DNA of 64,000 bases. Origin: Stenotrophomonas indicatrix (GTDB lineage: Bacteria; Pseudomonadota; Gammaproteobacteria; Xanthomonadales; Xanthomonadaceae). Below the pieces are notes generated by a model. The model was not told where the DNA came from and did no database searches. It saw only the letters and a list, made by a program, of their open reading frames with translations. Positions 1 through 8,871 of the stretch are shown piece by piece. A program made the position numbers and the translations under genes. Where the stretch lies: contig CP168152.1 of the NCBI GenBank assembly GCA_041545745.1, positions 742,001 through 806,000 of the forward strand. Reading direction: 5' to 3'. Within the stretch, counting starts at the first letter, position 1; every line of letters begins with the position of its first letter.

Positions 1-2000
1 AGCAGGCGCTGCGCGATACCTATGGCGAGGAGCTGCCGTTGCCACGCCTGCTGCGTTTCGGCACGTGGGTGGGCGGCGACATGGACGGCAATCCCAATGT
101 GGATGCGCACACCATCCGCAACACGCTGGATGCACAGCGCGTTGCCGTGCTGGGCCAGTACCAGAAGGAACTGCTGCAGCTGGCCAGCCTGCTCAGCCAA
201 TCCACCGAACGGGTGGGGGTGAGCGATGCACTGCAGGCGCGTGTCGCGCACTATCAGCAGTTGCTGCCGCAGGTGCAGTCGCGGCCACGCCATGCCGACA
301 TGCCGTACCGGTTGCTCAACGACCGCATGCGCGCACGCCTGCAGGCCACGCTGGATGATGCCGACGGCGCCTATGCCGGCCCGGACGAGCTGATCGATGA
401 CCTGCAGCTGATCCTCGACAGCCTGCGTGCGAACCGTGGCGAACATGCCGGCGGCTTCGCCGTGCAGCGTCTGCTGTGGCGGGTGAAGACCTTCGGCTTC
501 CATCTGGCGCGGCTGGATGTGCGCCAGGAGTCGAGCGTGCATGCGCGCGCGCTGGCGGCAGTGCTGGGTGGCGACGCGGCATGGGATGCGTTGGATGCAG
601 TGGGGCGCGCACGTCTGCTGGCACCGCATGCCAGTGGTGAAGCCCCCTTGCCCGTTGGCGATGATGAGGGCAGCCAGCGCTTGGATGCGGTGTTCGCTGC
701 ATTGGCCGATGCGCGTGCGCGGCATGGTGGCGACGCGCTCGGCAGCTACATCATCTCGATGGCGCACGACCGTGGCGATGTGCTGGCGGTGCTGGCGCTG
801 GCGCGCCGTGGTGGACTGGTCGATGACGCCGGCAGCGTGCCGCTGGATATCGCGCCGCTGTTTGAAACCGTGGACGACCTCAAGCGCGGCACTGCAACAC
901 TGCGCGATCTGCTGGCCGATCCGGTGTATCGCGCGCATCTGCGTGCACGTGAAGATGTGCAGATGGTGATGCTCGGTTATTCGGACAGCAGCAAGGACGG
1001 TGGCATTGCCGCCTCGCGCTGGGGCCTGCAACGCGCACAGGTTGAACTGCTGGAGGTGGCGGCCGACGCCGGCCTGCGTTTGACCTTCTTCCATGGCCGC
1101 GGCGGTTCGATCAGCCGCGGCGGCGGCAAGACCACGCATGCAGTCGATGCCTCGCCACGCGGCAGCATCGATGGCCGCCTGCGGGTGACCGAACAGGGCG
1201 AGGTGATCCACCGCAAGTACGGCATCCGCGCGCTGGCGCTGCGCTCGCTGGAGCAGGCCACCGGTGCGGTACTGCGCGCCAGCCTGCGCCCGCGCGCCGC
1301 CGAGCCGCGCGAGGACGCGTGGCGCCCGGTGATGGACGTGGTCGCCGGCTCCAGCAGTGAGGTCTATCGGGCGTTCGTCGGCCAGCCGCGTTTCATGGAC
1401 TACTTCCGTACCGCCACGCCGATCGATGTGATCGAACGGATGACACTGGGCTCGCGGCCTTCGCGGCGGCTCGGCCAGGATGCGGCGTTGACCAACCTGC
1501 GTGCGATTCCGTGGGTGTTTGCCTGGAGCCAGGCGCGCGCGGTGATCCCGGGCTGGTATGGCGTCGGCAGCGGCCTGCAGGCGGCGGTGGATGCCGGCCA
1601 TGAAGCCACGCTGCGCGAGATGGCGCGGGACTGGCCGTTCTTCCGCACGTTCCTGGATGACATCGCGATGGTGCTGTCGAAGGGCGATATCACCATCGCC
1701 GAACAGTTCTCGCGCCTGTCAGGCGAGCTGCACGATGCGTTCTTCCCGCAGGTCGAACGCGAACTGGAACTGACCCGGCACTGGCTGCTGACGCTGATGG
1801 AGCAGCAGACCCTGCTGGACCACGACGCGCGGCTGGCGCTGTCGATCCGCCTGCGCAACCCTTATGTGGATCCGATCAGCGTGCTGCAGGTGGACCTGCT
1901 GCAGCGCTGGCGCGAAAGCGGGCGCGAGGATGACGACCTGCTGCGCGCGCTGGTGGCCTGCGTGAATGGTGTTTCGCAGGGCGTGCAGAACACCGGGTGA
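1..2000 (+). CDS. ppc: Phosphoenolpyruvate carboxylase, 5' end outside the window
   Basis: The enzyme carboxylates phosphoenolpyruvate to oxaloacetate, the anaplerotic feed of the TCA cycle, in the cytoplasm. The frame is open from base 3, so the gene enters from the left; about 665 residues are present of a family norm near 900. Family motifs seen in order are [10 protein letters not shown] (near base 75), [10 protein letters not shown] (near 975), the glycine-rich [13 protein letters not shown] loop (near 1085) and the canonical C-terminus ending QNTG. The TTG at 39 is an internal codon, not the start. The gene converges on the thioesterase gene, with a SMAG dimer in the gap. Confidence 0.97.
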   Translation, partial: QALRDTYGEELPLPRLLRFGTWVGGDMDGNPNVDAHTIRNTLDAQRVAVLGQYQKELLQLASLLSQSTERVGVSDALQARVAHYQQLLPQVQSRPRHADMPYRLLNDRMRARLQATLDDADGAYAGPDELIDDLQLILDSLRANRGEHAGGFAVQRLLWRVKTFGFHLARLDVRQESSVHARALAAVLGGDAAWDALDAVGRARLLAPHASGEAPLPVGDDEGSQRLDAVFAALADARARHGGDALGSYIISMAHDRGDVLAVLALARRGGLVDDAGSVPLDIAPLFETVDDLKRGTATLRDLLADPVYRAHLRAREDVQMVMLGYSDSSKDGGIAASRWGLQRAQVELLEVAADAGLRLTFFHGRGGSISRGGGKTTHAVDASPRGSIDGRLRVTEQGEVIHRKYGIRALALRSLEQATGAVLRASLRPRAAEPREDAWRPVMDVVAGSSSEVYRAFVGQPRFMDYFRTATPIDVIERMTLGSRPSRRLGQDAALTNLRAIPWVFAWSQARAVIPGWYGVGSGLQAAVDAGHEATLREMARDWPFFRTFLDDIAMVLSKGDITIAEQFSRLSGELHDAFFPQVERELELTRHWLLTLMEQQTLLDHDARLALSIRLRNPYVDPISVLQVDLLQRWRESGREDDDLLRALVACVNGVSQGVQNTG

Positions 2001-2009
2001 GCCGCTGTG

Positions 2010-2086
2010 GTAGTGCCGGCCGCTGGCCGGCAACCTTGCATCTGTTTCCGAGCATCAGGAGGTTGCTGGCCAGCGGCCGGCACTAC
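2010..2086. repeat. SMAG (REP) dimer, inverted
   Basis: Two 23-bp GTAG-headed palindromes face each other: 2010-2032 on the plus strand (GTAG then TGCCGGCC..GGCCGGCA) and 2064-2086 on the minus strand. The pair can also fold into one longer hairpin. It lies between two convergent genes, where it may act as a transcript end or RNA stabiliser (inference). Confidence 0.9.
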
Positions 2087-2097
2087 CGGGTTTGAGG

Positions 2098-2604
2098 TCA
2101 TTCTTCCGGCGACGGCGGATTCGACGCCAGCAGTTCCAGATGCCGCTGCTCCATTTCCTGGCGCAGCTGGCGGCGGATCAGCGCGGCGGCCTGGCGGCGC
2201 TTCTCGTCCGAACTTGCCGGCTGCAGTGATGGAACCGGCGTCGGCCGGCCTTCCTCGTCCACCGCCACCATGGTGAAGAAGCAGCTGTTGGCGTGGCGCA
2301 CGCTGCGCTTGAGGATGTCCTCGGCCACCACCTTGACGCCGATTTCCATCGACGAGGTGCCGGTGTAGTTCACCGAGGCGAGGAAGGTGACCAGTTCGCC
2401 GACCGCGATCGGCTGGCGGAATACCACCTGGTCCACCGACAGGGTGACCACATAGCGGCCGGCATAGCGGCTGGCGCAGGCATAGGCGACCTGGTCGAGC
2501 AGGCGCAGGATCGCGCCGCCGTGGACCTTGCCGGAGAAATTGGCCATCTCCGGCGACATCAGCACGGTCATGGACAGCTGGTGGGATTTGAGTTCGGTCG
2601 ACAT
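2098..2604 (-). CDS. Acyl-CoA thioesterase, hotdog fold (YciA/ACOT type)
   Basis: A predicted cytoplasmic hotdog-fold thioesterase of 168 residues that hydrolyses acyl-CoA to free acid and CoA. The family core is visible as NFSGKVHGG at residues 22-30, followed by the LLDQVAY helix and a long beta stretch (VDQVVFRQPIAVGE). The start MSTELKSHQ was chosen because the 24 upstream in-frame residues are encoded partly by a SMAG repeat. The C-terminal 25 residues are charged and probably lie outside the fold. The substrate range cannot be read from the sequence. Confidence 0.88.
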   Translation of the reverse strand: MSTELKSHQLSMTVLMSPEMANFSGKVHGGAILRLLDQVAYACASRYAGRYVVTLSVDQVVFRQPIAVGELVTFLASVNYTGTSSMEIGVKVVAEDILKRSVRHANSCFFTMVAVDEEGRPTPVPSLQPASSDEKRRQAAALIRRQLRQEMEQRHLELLASNPPSPEE

Positions 2605-2635
2605 GGGGCGATTGTATCGGCGTGGCGTGGCTCGT

Positions 2636-2706
2636 GTAGAGCCGAGCCCATGCTCGGCTGCTCTTGGCGCAGACAAAAAGAAAGCCGAGCATGGGCTCGG
2701 CTCTAC
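2636..2706. repeat. SMAG dimer, inverted
   Basis: Two 24-bp elements, 2636-2659 (plus) and 2683-2706 (minus), have stems GAGCCGAG/CTCGGCTC. They are separated by 23 bp and lie between the thioesterase start and the metK terminator. Confidence 0.9.
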
Positions 2707-2713
2707 AGGAAGC

Positions 2714-2740
2714 AGAAGGGCCGCTTGCGCGGCCCTTCTT
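2714..2740 (-). terminator. Probable metK intrinsic terminator
   Basis: A perfect 11-bp stem (AGAAGGGCCGC / GCGGCCCTTCT) with a TTGC loop lies about 50 bp past the metK stop. On the minus strand the downstream tract is only moderately T-rich (TTCTGCTTCC), so efficiency is uncertain. Confidence 0.65.
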
Positions 2741-2747
2741 GAAGGTC

Positions 2748-2770
2748 AGCCGACTGACAGTCGGCTCTAC
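2748..2770 (-). repeat. Single SMAG element
   Basis: A 23-bp element whose GTAG head is at 2767-2770 on the minus strand, with stem AGCCGACTG/CAGTCGGCT. It sits between the metK stop and the metK terminator, so it would be transcribed in the 3' UTR. Confidence 0.85.
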
Positions 2771-2788
2771 AGCGGCCCTTCGTGCTTC

Positions 2789-4000
2789 TTATTTCAGCTT
2801 CGCATCGGCGCGCAGGGCGGCGGCGCGATCGGTCTTCTCCCAGGAGAAGGCCGTGGCGTTGACGGTCTCGCCTTCGCCGTTGATGTAGCTGAACTCCTTC
2901 GGCTTGCGGCCGAAGTGGCCGTAGGCCGCGGTCTGCTGGTACATCGGGTGGATCAGGTCCAGCATCTTGATGATGCCGTACGGGCGCAGGTCGAAGTGCT
3001 TGCGGATCAGCTTCTCGATCTTGTCATCGCTGATCTTGCCGGTGCCGAAAGTGGTGACCGAGATCGAGGTCGGCTCAGCCACGCCGATGGCGTAGGAAAC
3101 CTGCACTTCGCAACGGTCGGCCAGGCCGGCGGCAACCACGTTCTTGGCAACGTAGCGGGCAGCGTAGGCGGCCGAACGGTCGACCTTGGACGGGTCCTTG
3201 CCGGAGAACGCGCCACCACCGTGACGGGCCCAGCCGCCGTAGGTGTCGACGATGATCTTGCGGCCGGTCAGGCCGCAGTCGCCCACCGGGCCGCCGATCT
3301 CGAACTTGCCGGTCGGGTTGATGTGGAACTTGGTGCCCTTGTGCAGCCACTTGGCCGGCAGCACCGGCTTGATGATCTCTTCGCGGACGGCCTCGATGAG
3401 GTCCTTCTGCTTGATGCCCGGGGCGTGCTGGGTCGACAGGACCACCGCGTCGATGGCCGAGACCACGCCGTTTTCATAGCGCAGGGTGACCTGGCTCTTG
3501 GCGTCCGGACGCAGCCAGGACAGCGGCGAGTTGCGCTTCTTGCGGATCTTGGCCTGCTGCTCGACCAGGCGGTGCGACAGGTGGATCGCCGCCGGCATGT
3601 AGCTGTCGGTTTCGTTGGTGGCATAGCCGAACATCAGGCCCTGGTCGCCAGCGCCCATTTCTTCCGGCTTCTTGCGGTCAACGCCCTGGGCGATGTGCGG
3701 GGACTGCTTGCCGATCAGGTTCAGCACGCCGCAGGTGGCGCCGTCGAAGCCGACTTCGGAGCTGTCATAGCCGATGTCCACGATGACCTTGCGGGTCAGC
3801 GCTTCCAGGTCGATCCAGGCGCTGGTGGTGATCTCGCCGGCAACGATGGCAACGCCGGTCTTGACCATGGTCTCGCAGGCCACACGGGCGCGCTGGTCCT
3901 GGGTCAGGATCGCGTCCAGCACCGCATCGGAGATCTGGTCGGCAACCTTGTCCGGATGGCCTTCAGAGACCGACTCGGAGGTGAAGAGGTAGCTGGACAT
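2789..4000 (-). CDS. metK: S-adenosylmethionine synthetase
   Basis: MetK makes S-adenosylmethionine from methionine and ATP, the methyl donor for rlmM, rsmA, prmC and other methyltransferases in this window. The 403-residue product has the usual length. Visible motifs are the N-terminal [19 protein letters not shown], the ATP-loop [12 protein letters not shown] and [16 protein letters not shown]. The start [10 protein letters not shown] was chosen because the family begins here; an AAGGA sequence lies about 10 bp upstream. No SAM-type riboswitch was recognised upstream. It appears to be a single-gene unit ended by the hairpin at 2714-2740. Confidence 0.98.
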   Translation of the reverse strand: MSSYLFTSESVSEGHPDKVADQISDAVLDAILTQDQRARVACETMVKTGVAIVAGEITTSAWIDLEALTRKVIVDIGYDSSEVGFDGATCGVLNLIGKQSPHIAQGVDRKKPEEMGAGDQGLMFGYATNETDSYMPAAIHLSHRLVEQQAKIRKKRNSPLSWLRPDAKSQVTLRYENGVVSAIDAVVLSTQHAPGIKQKDLIEAVREEIIKPVLPAKWLHKGTKFHINPTGKFEIGGPVGDCGLTGRKIIVDTYGGWARHGGGAFSGKDPSKVDRSAAYAARYVAKNVVAAGLADRCEVQVSYAIGVAEPTSISVTTFGTGKISDDKIEKLIRKHFDLRPYGIIKMLDLIHPMYQQTAAYGHFGRKPKEFSYINGEGETVNATAFSWEKTDRAAALRADAKLK

Positions 4001-4313
4001 CAGGCTTAATATCCTTTGATTCGGATGGAAAGATGGCCGCGAATGATACACGGGGTGCGCCGCCTGTGCATTGTGAACCCGTATGGGTTGCCGGTGGTTA
4101 AGGTGTTGTGCCCGGCAGGGCAAGGCCTGGCGGGCATTGCTGGGGCATCGTGCACAGGCAGTGTTCCACTGGCGTGACCATTGCCGCCGCCCGCCGGGCC
4201 CGGATGGGTCGTGCAGGCGCCGTCATCATTCTGCCGCCAAACCGCCATCTGGCTGCCGCGTCCCGGGCGCAGGCTCTCGGCCAACCCGGCCGCCGGGCAG
4301 GAGGGGACACGCC
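4001..4313. other. Intergenic region between divergent metK and the acyltransferase
   Basis: 313 bp with no convincing gene. It should hold both promoters. A perfect inverted repeat AACCC-GTAT-GGGTT (4076-4089) lies about 80 bp upstream of the metK start and could be an operator. A purine-rich AGGAGG (4299-4304) is a good ribosome site for the gene starting at 4314. I see no riboswitch fold that I recognise. Confidence 0.5.
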
Positions 4314-6023
4314 ATGCAGGAACTCGAACAGCGTCTGCAACAACGCTATCCCGACTGGTTCCATGGCCGTCGCGGCCAACTGGCCCGGCCCCTGCTGCGC
4401 AGCGTCGGACGCTGGTCGCGGATGGACCGGATCGAAGAGTTCCTGCGCCGCAACGCCAACGTGCGCGGTTTCGACTTCGTCGCCGCCGGGCTGGACTTCA
4501 TTGAGGGCCGCTACCACGTCGACCCCGCCGCGCTGGCGCGGATTCCGGCCACGGGCCGGCTGTTGATCGTGGCCAACCACCCTTCCGGTGCGCTGGATGC
4601 CCTGGCGCTGTTGGATGCGGTCGGCCGCATCCGCCGCGACGTGCGCATCGTGGCCAATGATCTGCTGGGCGCGATCGGGCCGCTGCAGGACCTGCTGCTG
4701 CCGGTACGCATCCTCGGTGGCAAGGTCCAGCGCACCAGCCTGCAGGCGGTGGAGCAGGCACTGGCGGCCGAACAGTGCGTGATCGTGTTCCCGGCCGGCG
4801 AAGTCTCGCGGTTGTCGCTGCTCGGCATCCGCGATGGTCGCTGGCAACGGGGCTTTGTCCGCTTTGCCCGTGCCGCCGCCGCGCCGGTACTGCCGGTGCG
4901 GGTGGAAGCGCGCAACTCGGCGCTGTTCTACGGCGCCTCGACGCTGTTCAAACCGGCCGGTACGGCACTGCTGGCACGCGAGATGTTCGCCCGCCGTGGC
5001 CGGCCATTGCGGCTGCGCATCGGCGAACCGATGCAGCTGGGGCAGGGTGACCCCGGCGCGCAGCTGCTGGCGGTGCGCCGTGCAGTGTACGCGCTGGGAC
5101 GCACTACGTCGGTTGCCGAAGGCTGCCCGGCAGGTCCCGAGCCGCTGGCCGCGCCGGTGCCGCCTGCACAGATCGCCGTTGCGATTGCCGCTGCCACCGT
5201 GCTGGGGCAGACCGCCGATGGCAAACAGATCCTGCTGGCCAGCTGCGCGGCTGAGTCGCCACTGCTACTCGAGCTGGGGCGGCTGCGCGAACTGACCTTC
5301 CGCCAGGTGGGCGAGGGCACGGGGCGCAGCCGCGACCTGGACGACTTCGACCTGCACTACCAGCACATCGTGATCTGGGATGGCACCGCCCAGCGCATCG
5401 CCGGTGCCTACCGGATCATGCGTGGCGCGCAGGCGTTGGCGCGGCGGGGCCTGGCCGGGCTCTACAGCGCTTCGCTGTTCCGCTATTCCGACGATGCCAT
5501 TCCACGTATTGCCGAAGGCCTGGAACTGGGCCGCAGCTTCGTGGTGCCCGATTACTGGGGCAGCCGCAGTCTGGATTACCTGTGGCAGGGCATCGGCGCT
5601 TATCTGCAATGCCAGCCCGGCATCCGCTATCTGTTCGGTGCGGTGTCGATCAGCGCGGCCTTGCCGCGCGATGCGCGCGAGCAGCTGGTGGCCTATTACC
5701 AGCGTTACTACGGCGCGGCCGATGGTCGGGTGCAATCGAACCGGCCGTTCCAGTACTTCGCCGCGCCACCGTGCTTCGGCGAACTGGATGCGGCGGCCGC
5801 CTTCGACGTGCTCAAAGCCAACCTCGCCGCGCTCGGCACCGGCGTGCCCACCTTGTACCGTCAGTACACCGATCTGTGCGAACCCGGTGGTGCACGGTTC
5901 CTGGCGTTCGGCGTCGACCCGGATTTCAGCGACTCGATCGACGGCCTGATCGAAGTCGACCTGCACGCGATCCGGCCACACAAACGCAAACGCTACCTGC
6001 GCGATGCGGGGATGCCGGCATGA
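4314..6023 (+). CDS. Two-domain acyltransferase (PlsC-like plus OlsB/GNAT-like; OlsF-type candidate)
   Basis: A 569-residue predicted membrane-associated lipid acyltransferase. The N-terminal half carries a PlsC-like block: NHPSGALD near residue 88 stands in for the NHxxxxD catalytic motif, followed by the FPAGEVSR substrate motif. The C-terminal half, from about residue 310, resembles the GNAT-fold OlsB/hemolysin family (LELGRSFVVPDYWGSRSLDY near 404). Fusion of these two domains is the plan of OlsF, which makes ornithine lipid from ornithine in two acylations; that assignment is inference. The start at 4314 has a strong AGGAGG. The stop overlaps the next start (ATGA), so the two genes are probably translated together. 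Confidence 0.75.
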   Translation: MQELEQRLQQRYPDWFHGRRGQLARPLLRSVGRWSRMDRIEEFLRRNANVRGFDFVAAGLDFIEGRYHVDPAALARIPATGRLLIVANHPSGALDALALLDAVGRIRRDVRIVANDLLGAIGPLQDLLLPVRILGGKVQRTSLQAVEQALAAEQCVIVFPAGEVSRLSLLGIRDGRWQRGFVRFARAAAAPVLPVRVEARNSALFYGASTLFKPAGTALLAREMFARRGRPLRLRIGEPMQLGQGDPGAQLLAVRRAVYALGRTTSVAEGCPAGPEPLAAPVPPAQIAVAIAAATVLGQTADGKQILLASCAAESPLLLELGRLRELTFRQVGEGTGRSRDLDDFDLHYQHIVIWDGTAQRIAGAYRIMRGAQALARRGLAGLYSASLFRYSDDAIPRIAEGLELGRSFVVPDYWGSRSLDYLWQGIGAYLQCQPGIRYLFGAVSISAALPRDAREQLVAYYQRYYGAADGRVQSNRPFQYFAAPPCFGELDAAAAFDVLKANLAALGTGVPTLYRQYTDLCEPGGARFLAFGVDPDFSDSIDGLIEVDLHAIRPHKRKRYLRDAGMPA

Positions 6024-6820
6024 GCACGCTGGCGAACCTGGCACCGCATCGTCGCGCCGTGTTCGTCTCCGATGTTCATCTCGGGTCGCGGCATTGCCAC
6101 GCCACCGAGTTGGCGCGTTTTCTCGGCACGCTGCGCTGCGAGCGCCTGTACCTGGTCGGCGACATCATCGACCTGTGGTGGATGGCGCACCGGCGCGCCA
6201 ACTGGCGGCAATCGCACAGCGAGGTCATTCTGGCCCTGCACGCGCTGCGACGCGCCGGTACCGAGATCATCTACATCCCCGGCAACCACGACGCTTCGTT
6301 GCGCCAGGTGTGCGGCCTGATGCTGCCGGCGATGCAGGTGCGCCGCCGCGCGATCCACACCACCGCCGATGGCCGCCGGCTGCTGGTTGCGCATGGCGAC
6401 GACTATGACGGTGTCACCCACTTCGGTGGCCTGCAGGAGCGGTTTGGTGACTGGCTGTACTACCGCATCCTCACCGGCAACCATCTGTTGAACGCGGTGC
6501 GGCGTCGACTCGGGATGCGCTACTGGTCGCTGTCCGAATTCCTGAAACGCCAGAGCGGTGCCGCTGAGCGCTACATCGAGCGCTTCGTGCAGGCCGGTCT
6601 GGATGATGTGCGCCGGCGTGGCCTGGACGGCATCGTCTGCGGACACATCCACCGCGCCGCGCTGATCGAACGTGACGGTCTGGTCTACGCCAATGACGGC
6701 GACTGGGTGGAAAGCCTGACCGCGTTGGCAGAGGACCACGACGGCGCGTTGCGGCTGCTGGACCACAATGGGCAGACACTGGTCGAGCTGCCCGGGGCAC
6801 GGTTGTCGCAGGCGGCGTAG
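6020..6820 (+). CDS. LpxH-like metallophosphoesterase
   Basis: A 266-residue calcineurin-fold phosphoesterase of the UDP-2,3-diacylglucosamine diphosphatase-like group. All metal-site blocks are present: SDVHLGSRHC, GDIIDLWWM, GNHDASL, HGDDYDG and GHIHRA. The GSRHC variant and the pairing with a lipid acyltransferase suggest a role in lipid or phospholipid head-group chemistry rather than the main lipid A step, but the substrate cannot be read off. Its start overlaps the acyltransferase stop by 4 bp. Confidence 0.8.
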   Translation: MSTLANLAPHRRAVFVSDVHLGSRHCHATELARFLGTLRCERLYLVGDIIDLWWMAHRRANWRQSHSEVILALHALRRAGTEIIYIPGNHDASLRQVCGLMLPAMQVRRRAIHTTADGRRLLVAHGDDYDGVTHFGGLQERFGDWLYYRILTGNHLLNAVRRRLGMRYWSLSEFLKRQSGAAERYIERFVQAGLDDVRRRGLDGIVCGHIHRAALIERDGLVYANDGDWVESLTALAEDHDGALRLLDHNGQTLVELPGARLSQAA

Positions 6821-6938
6821 CGTTGCGGAGGCCTCTCCGCGTATTGCGATGCGCTCAATGCACTGGCGCCTATCGAGCAATGGTGGCGCGGCTCGACGCT
6901 ACCGAGACGGCGTCGACGCAACCCGCTAGCATCGGCCG

Positions 6939-7997
6939 ATGGACTCATTGACCCAGATCGTTCTCGGCGGCGCTGTCGCTGCCGCCATCGCCCCGCCCGG
7001 ACACCGCCGTGCCGCCCTGGTGGCCGGTGCCGCGCTCGGTACCCTGCCGGACCTGGACGCCCTCTGGCTGGGCGTTGCCGCCGCCGACCCGGTGGCGAAC
7101 ATGACCGATCACCGCAGTTTCAGCCATTCGCTGCTGGTGCTGCCGTGGGTGGCCGCGCTGATCTGGTGGCTGTTCAAGCGCTTCGGCAAGGGTCGGGTGG
7201 CGCAATCACCAGTGCGCTGGTTCTGGGCGATCCAGCTGGCGCTGGTCACCCATCCCGTGCTGGATGCGTTCACCGTCTACGGCACGCAGCTGTGGTGGCC
7301 GTTGCAGCCGCATCCAGCGATGGGCTCGAGTGTATTCATCATCGATCCCGGCTACACGGTGTGGTTGCTGCTGGGCTGCGTGCTGGCCTGGTTCGGTCGC
7401 GCACGGCCGTGGGCGGGCAAGGTGCTCGGCGTCGCGTTGCTGCTCAGCAGTGCGTACCTGGGCTGGGGACTGATGGCCAAGGCACAGGTCGACCGCGCCG
7501 CGCAGCAGAGCCTGGCCGCGATGGGCCTGGGCGACGCGCCGCGGTTCTCGGTGCCGATGCCGTTCAATACCCTGTTGTGGCGGGTGGTGGCGATGACGCC
7601 CAATGGCTACGTGGTGGGTGACTACTCGGTGGTGGCCGACCACGCGCCGATGCGTTTCGAGGGGCATCCGTCCAACGTGCAGGCCTTGCGTGAAGCCGCC
7701 GGAGTTCCCGCAGTGCAGCGCCTGCAGTGGTTCAACCGTGGCTTCATGCGCGCACAGGTGGTGCAGGGCAGGCTGGTGCTGAGCGACCTGCGAATGGGCT
7801 TGGAGCCGGACTACACCTTCAACTTCGAAGTGGCCGAGCAGGTTGACGGCCAGTGGCGCGCGATCGTGCCCGAGCAGTTGCGGGTTGACTACAGCAGCCC
7901 GGCCGCGCGTGCCGATGCCGGTCGCCGGTTGTCGGCCATGTGGCAGCGCATCTGGCACGAACCGGAGGTGGCGGACGAGGCCGCCGCGCACCCGTAA
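6939..7997 (+). CDS. Membrane metal-dependent hydrolase (DUF457, YdjM/YbcI type)
   Basis: A 352-residue inner-membrane protein. The N-terminus MDSLTQIVLGGAVAAA and the histidine-rich DHRSFSHSLL segment near residue 52 are typical of the DUF457 metal-dependent hydrolase family. Several hydrophobic segments follow up to about residue 180, and then a soluble C-terminal domain of about 170 residues. The biological substrate is unknown. The gene appears monocistronic; the 118 bp upstream shows nothing distinctive. The gap to the convergent methyltransferase gene holds a decayed SMAG core. Confidence 0.75.
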   Translation: MDSLTQIVLGGAVAAAIAPPGHRRAALVAGAALGTLPDLDALWLGVAAADPVANMTDHRSFSHSLLVLPWVAALIWWLFKRFGKGRVAQSPVRWFWAIQLALVTHPVLDAFTVYGTQLWWPLQPHPAMGSSVFIIDPGYTVWLLLGCVLAWFGRARPWAGKVLGVALLLSSAYLGWGLMAKAQVDRAAQQSLAAMGLGDAPRFSVPMPFNTLLWRVVAMTPNGYVVGDYSVVADHAPMRFEGHPSNVQALREAAGVPAVQRLQWFNRGFMRAQVVQGRLVLSDLRMGLEPDYTFNFEVAEQVDGQWRAIVPEQLRVDYSSPAARADAGRRLSAMWQRIWHEPEVADEAAAHP

Positions 7998-8033
7998 ATC
8001 CACGCCATGCGTGGCTGGCGTGGCCGCGGCCGC

Positions 8034-8861
8034 TCAATACACCGTGGCGCGGCCCTGCACGAACGAATAGAAAAACACCGCGTTCGGATCGTTCTGCACC
8101 AGCCGGAACTCGCGGCGCATGCCCTCCACCGTCTCTTCGTCCACCGTGCCGGCCTGCAGCAGCTGGTCAGCCGCCGACAGCAGCAGCTGTTCCCAGAACG
8201 CGATCATCGTCTTGCGACGTGCCGGTTCGCGGTTGTCCAGGTGGATGGTCTTGATCTCGGTGTGCACGTCGCGGAAGCCACCGGCCAGCAGCAGGTTGCC
8301 CAGCTTGGCGCCGACAAACGGGTCACCGCCATGGTCATACTGGAAATCATTGAAGGCCATCCAGTAGCGCCAGATGTGCGGCGAATACGGATCAAGCAGG
8401 AACGAGGCATTCATTACCTCGGTGATGTACACCGGCGAGCCCGGGGCCAGCACGCGGCGGACCTCACTCAGCACGCGGGCGGGCGAGGGGACGTGTTCCA
8501 GCACCCAGCACAGGAAGGCCGCATCGAAGGTGCGCGCGTCGAACGGCAGTTCGCCGGCATCGGCCTGCTGCAGCGTGTAACGGTCGCTGCACCACGGCGT
8601 ACGCGCCAGGTTTTCCCGCGCGGTTTCCAGCTGGGCCTCGCTCAGGTCGACGCCGGTCACGTGCAGCTCGGGGAAGCGGCGCAGCAGGATCTCGGTCTGT
8701 GCACCCACGCCGCTGCCGACTTCCAGCAGGCGCTTGGCGCCGCTGTAATCGATCTGGCCGAAGATGCTCGATTCCAGCAGGCGTGCCTGGGTCATCAGGC
8801 GCTGCTGCTCGGTGCCGGAGAACCCGTGCAGGTAGGTCGGGGAAGAAATCGGCGGGGTCAT
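8034..8861 (-). CDS. Class I SAM-dependent methyltransferase
   Basis: A 275-residue Rossmann-fold methyltransferase. Motif I is LLEVGSGVGAQTE near residue 62, followed by the acidic VTGVDLSEAQLE, motif IV-like FDAAFLCWVLEHV, and a typical LAPGSPVYITEV strand. It follows dusB on the same strand with a 10-bp gap, so the two are probably cotranscribed. Substrate unknown; the sequence pattern fits small-molecule (UbiE/Methyltransf_11-type) enzymes better than nucleic-acid ones. Confidence 0.8.
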   Translation of the reverse strand: MTPPISSPTYLHGFSGTEQQRLMTQARLLESSIFGQIDYSGAKRLLEVGSGVGAQTEILLRRFPELHVTGVDLSEAQLETARENLARTPWCSDRYTLQQADAGELPFDARTFDAAFLCWVLEHVPSPARVLSEVRRVLAPGSPVYITEVMNASFLLDPYSPHIWRYWMAFNDFQYDHGGDPFVGAKLGNLLLAGGFRDVHTEIKTIHLDNREPARRKTMIAFWEQLLLSAADQLLQAGTVDEETVEGMRREFRLVQNDPNAVFFYSFVQGRATVY

Positions 8862-8871
8862 GATGGCGGGC

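Noticed and set aside
2605..2676. A 24-residue N-terminal extension of the thioesterase
   Set aside because: It is encoded partly by a SMAG element and is not part of the family fold.
4001..4313. SAM-binding riboswitch upstream of metK
   Set aside because: No conserved SAM-I, SAM-II or SAM/SAH core was recognised; only a short dyad is present.
7998..8033. A SMAG element after the membrane hydrolase gene
   Set aside because: Only the core ATCCACGCCATGCGTGG remains; the GTAG head is absent and the right arm is cut, so it was not counted.
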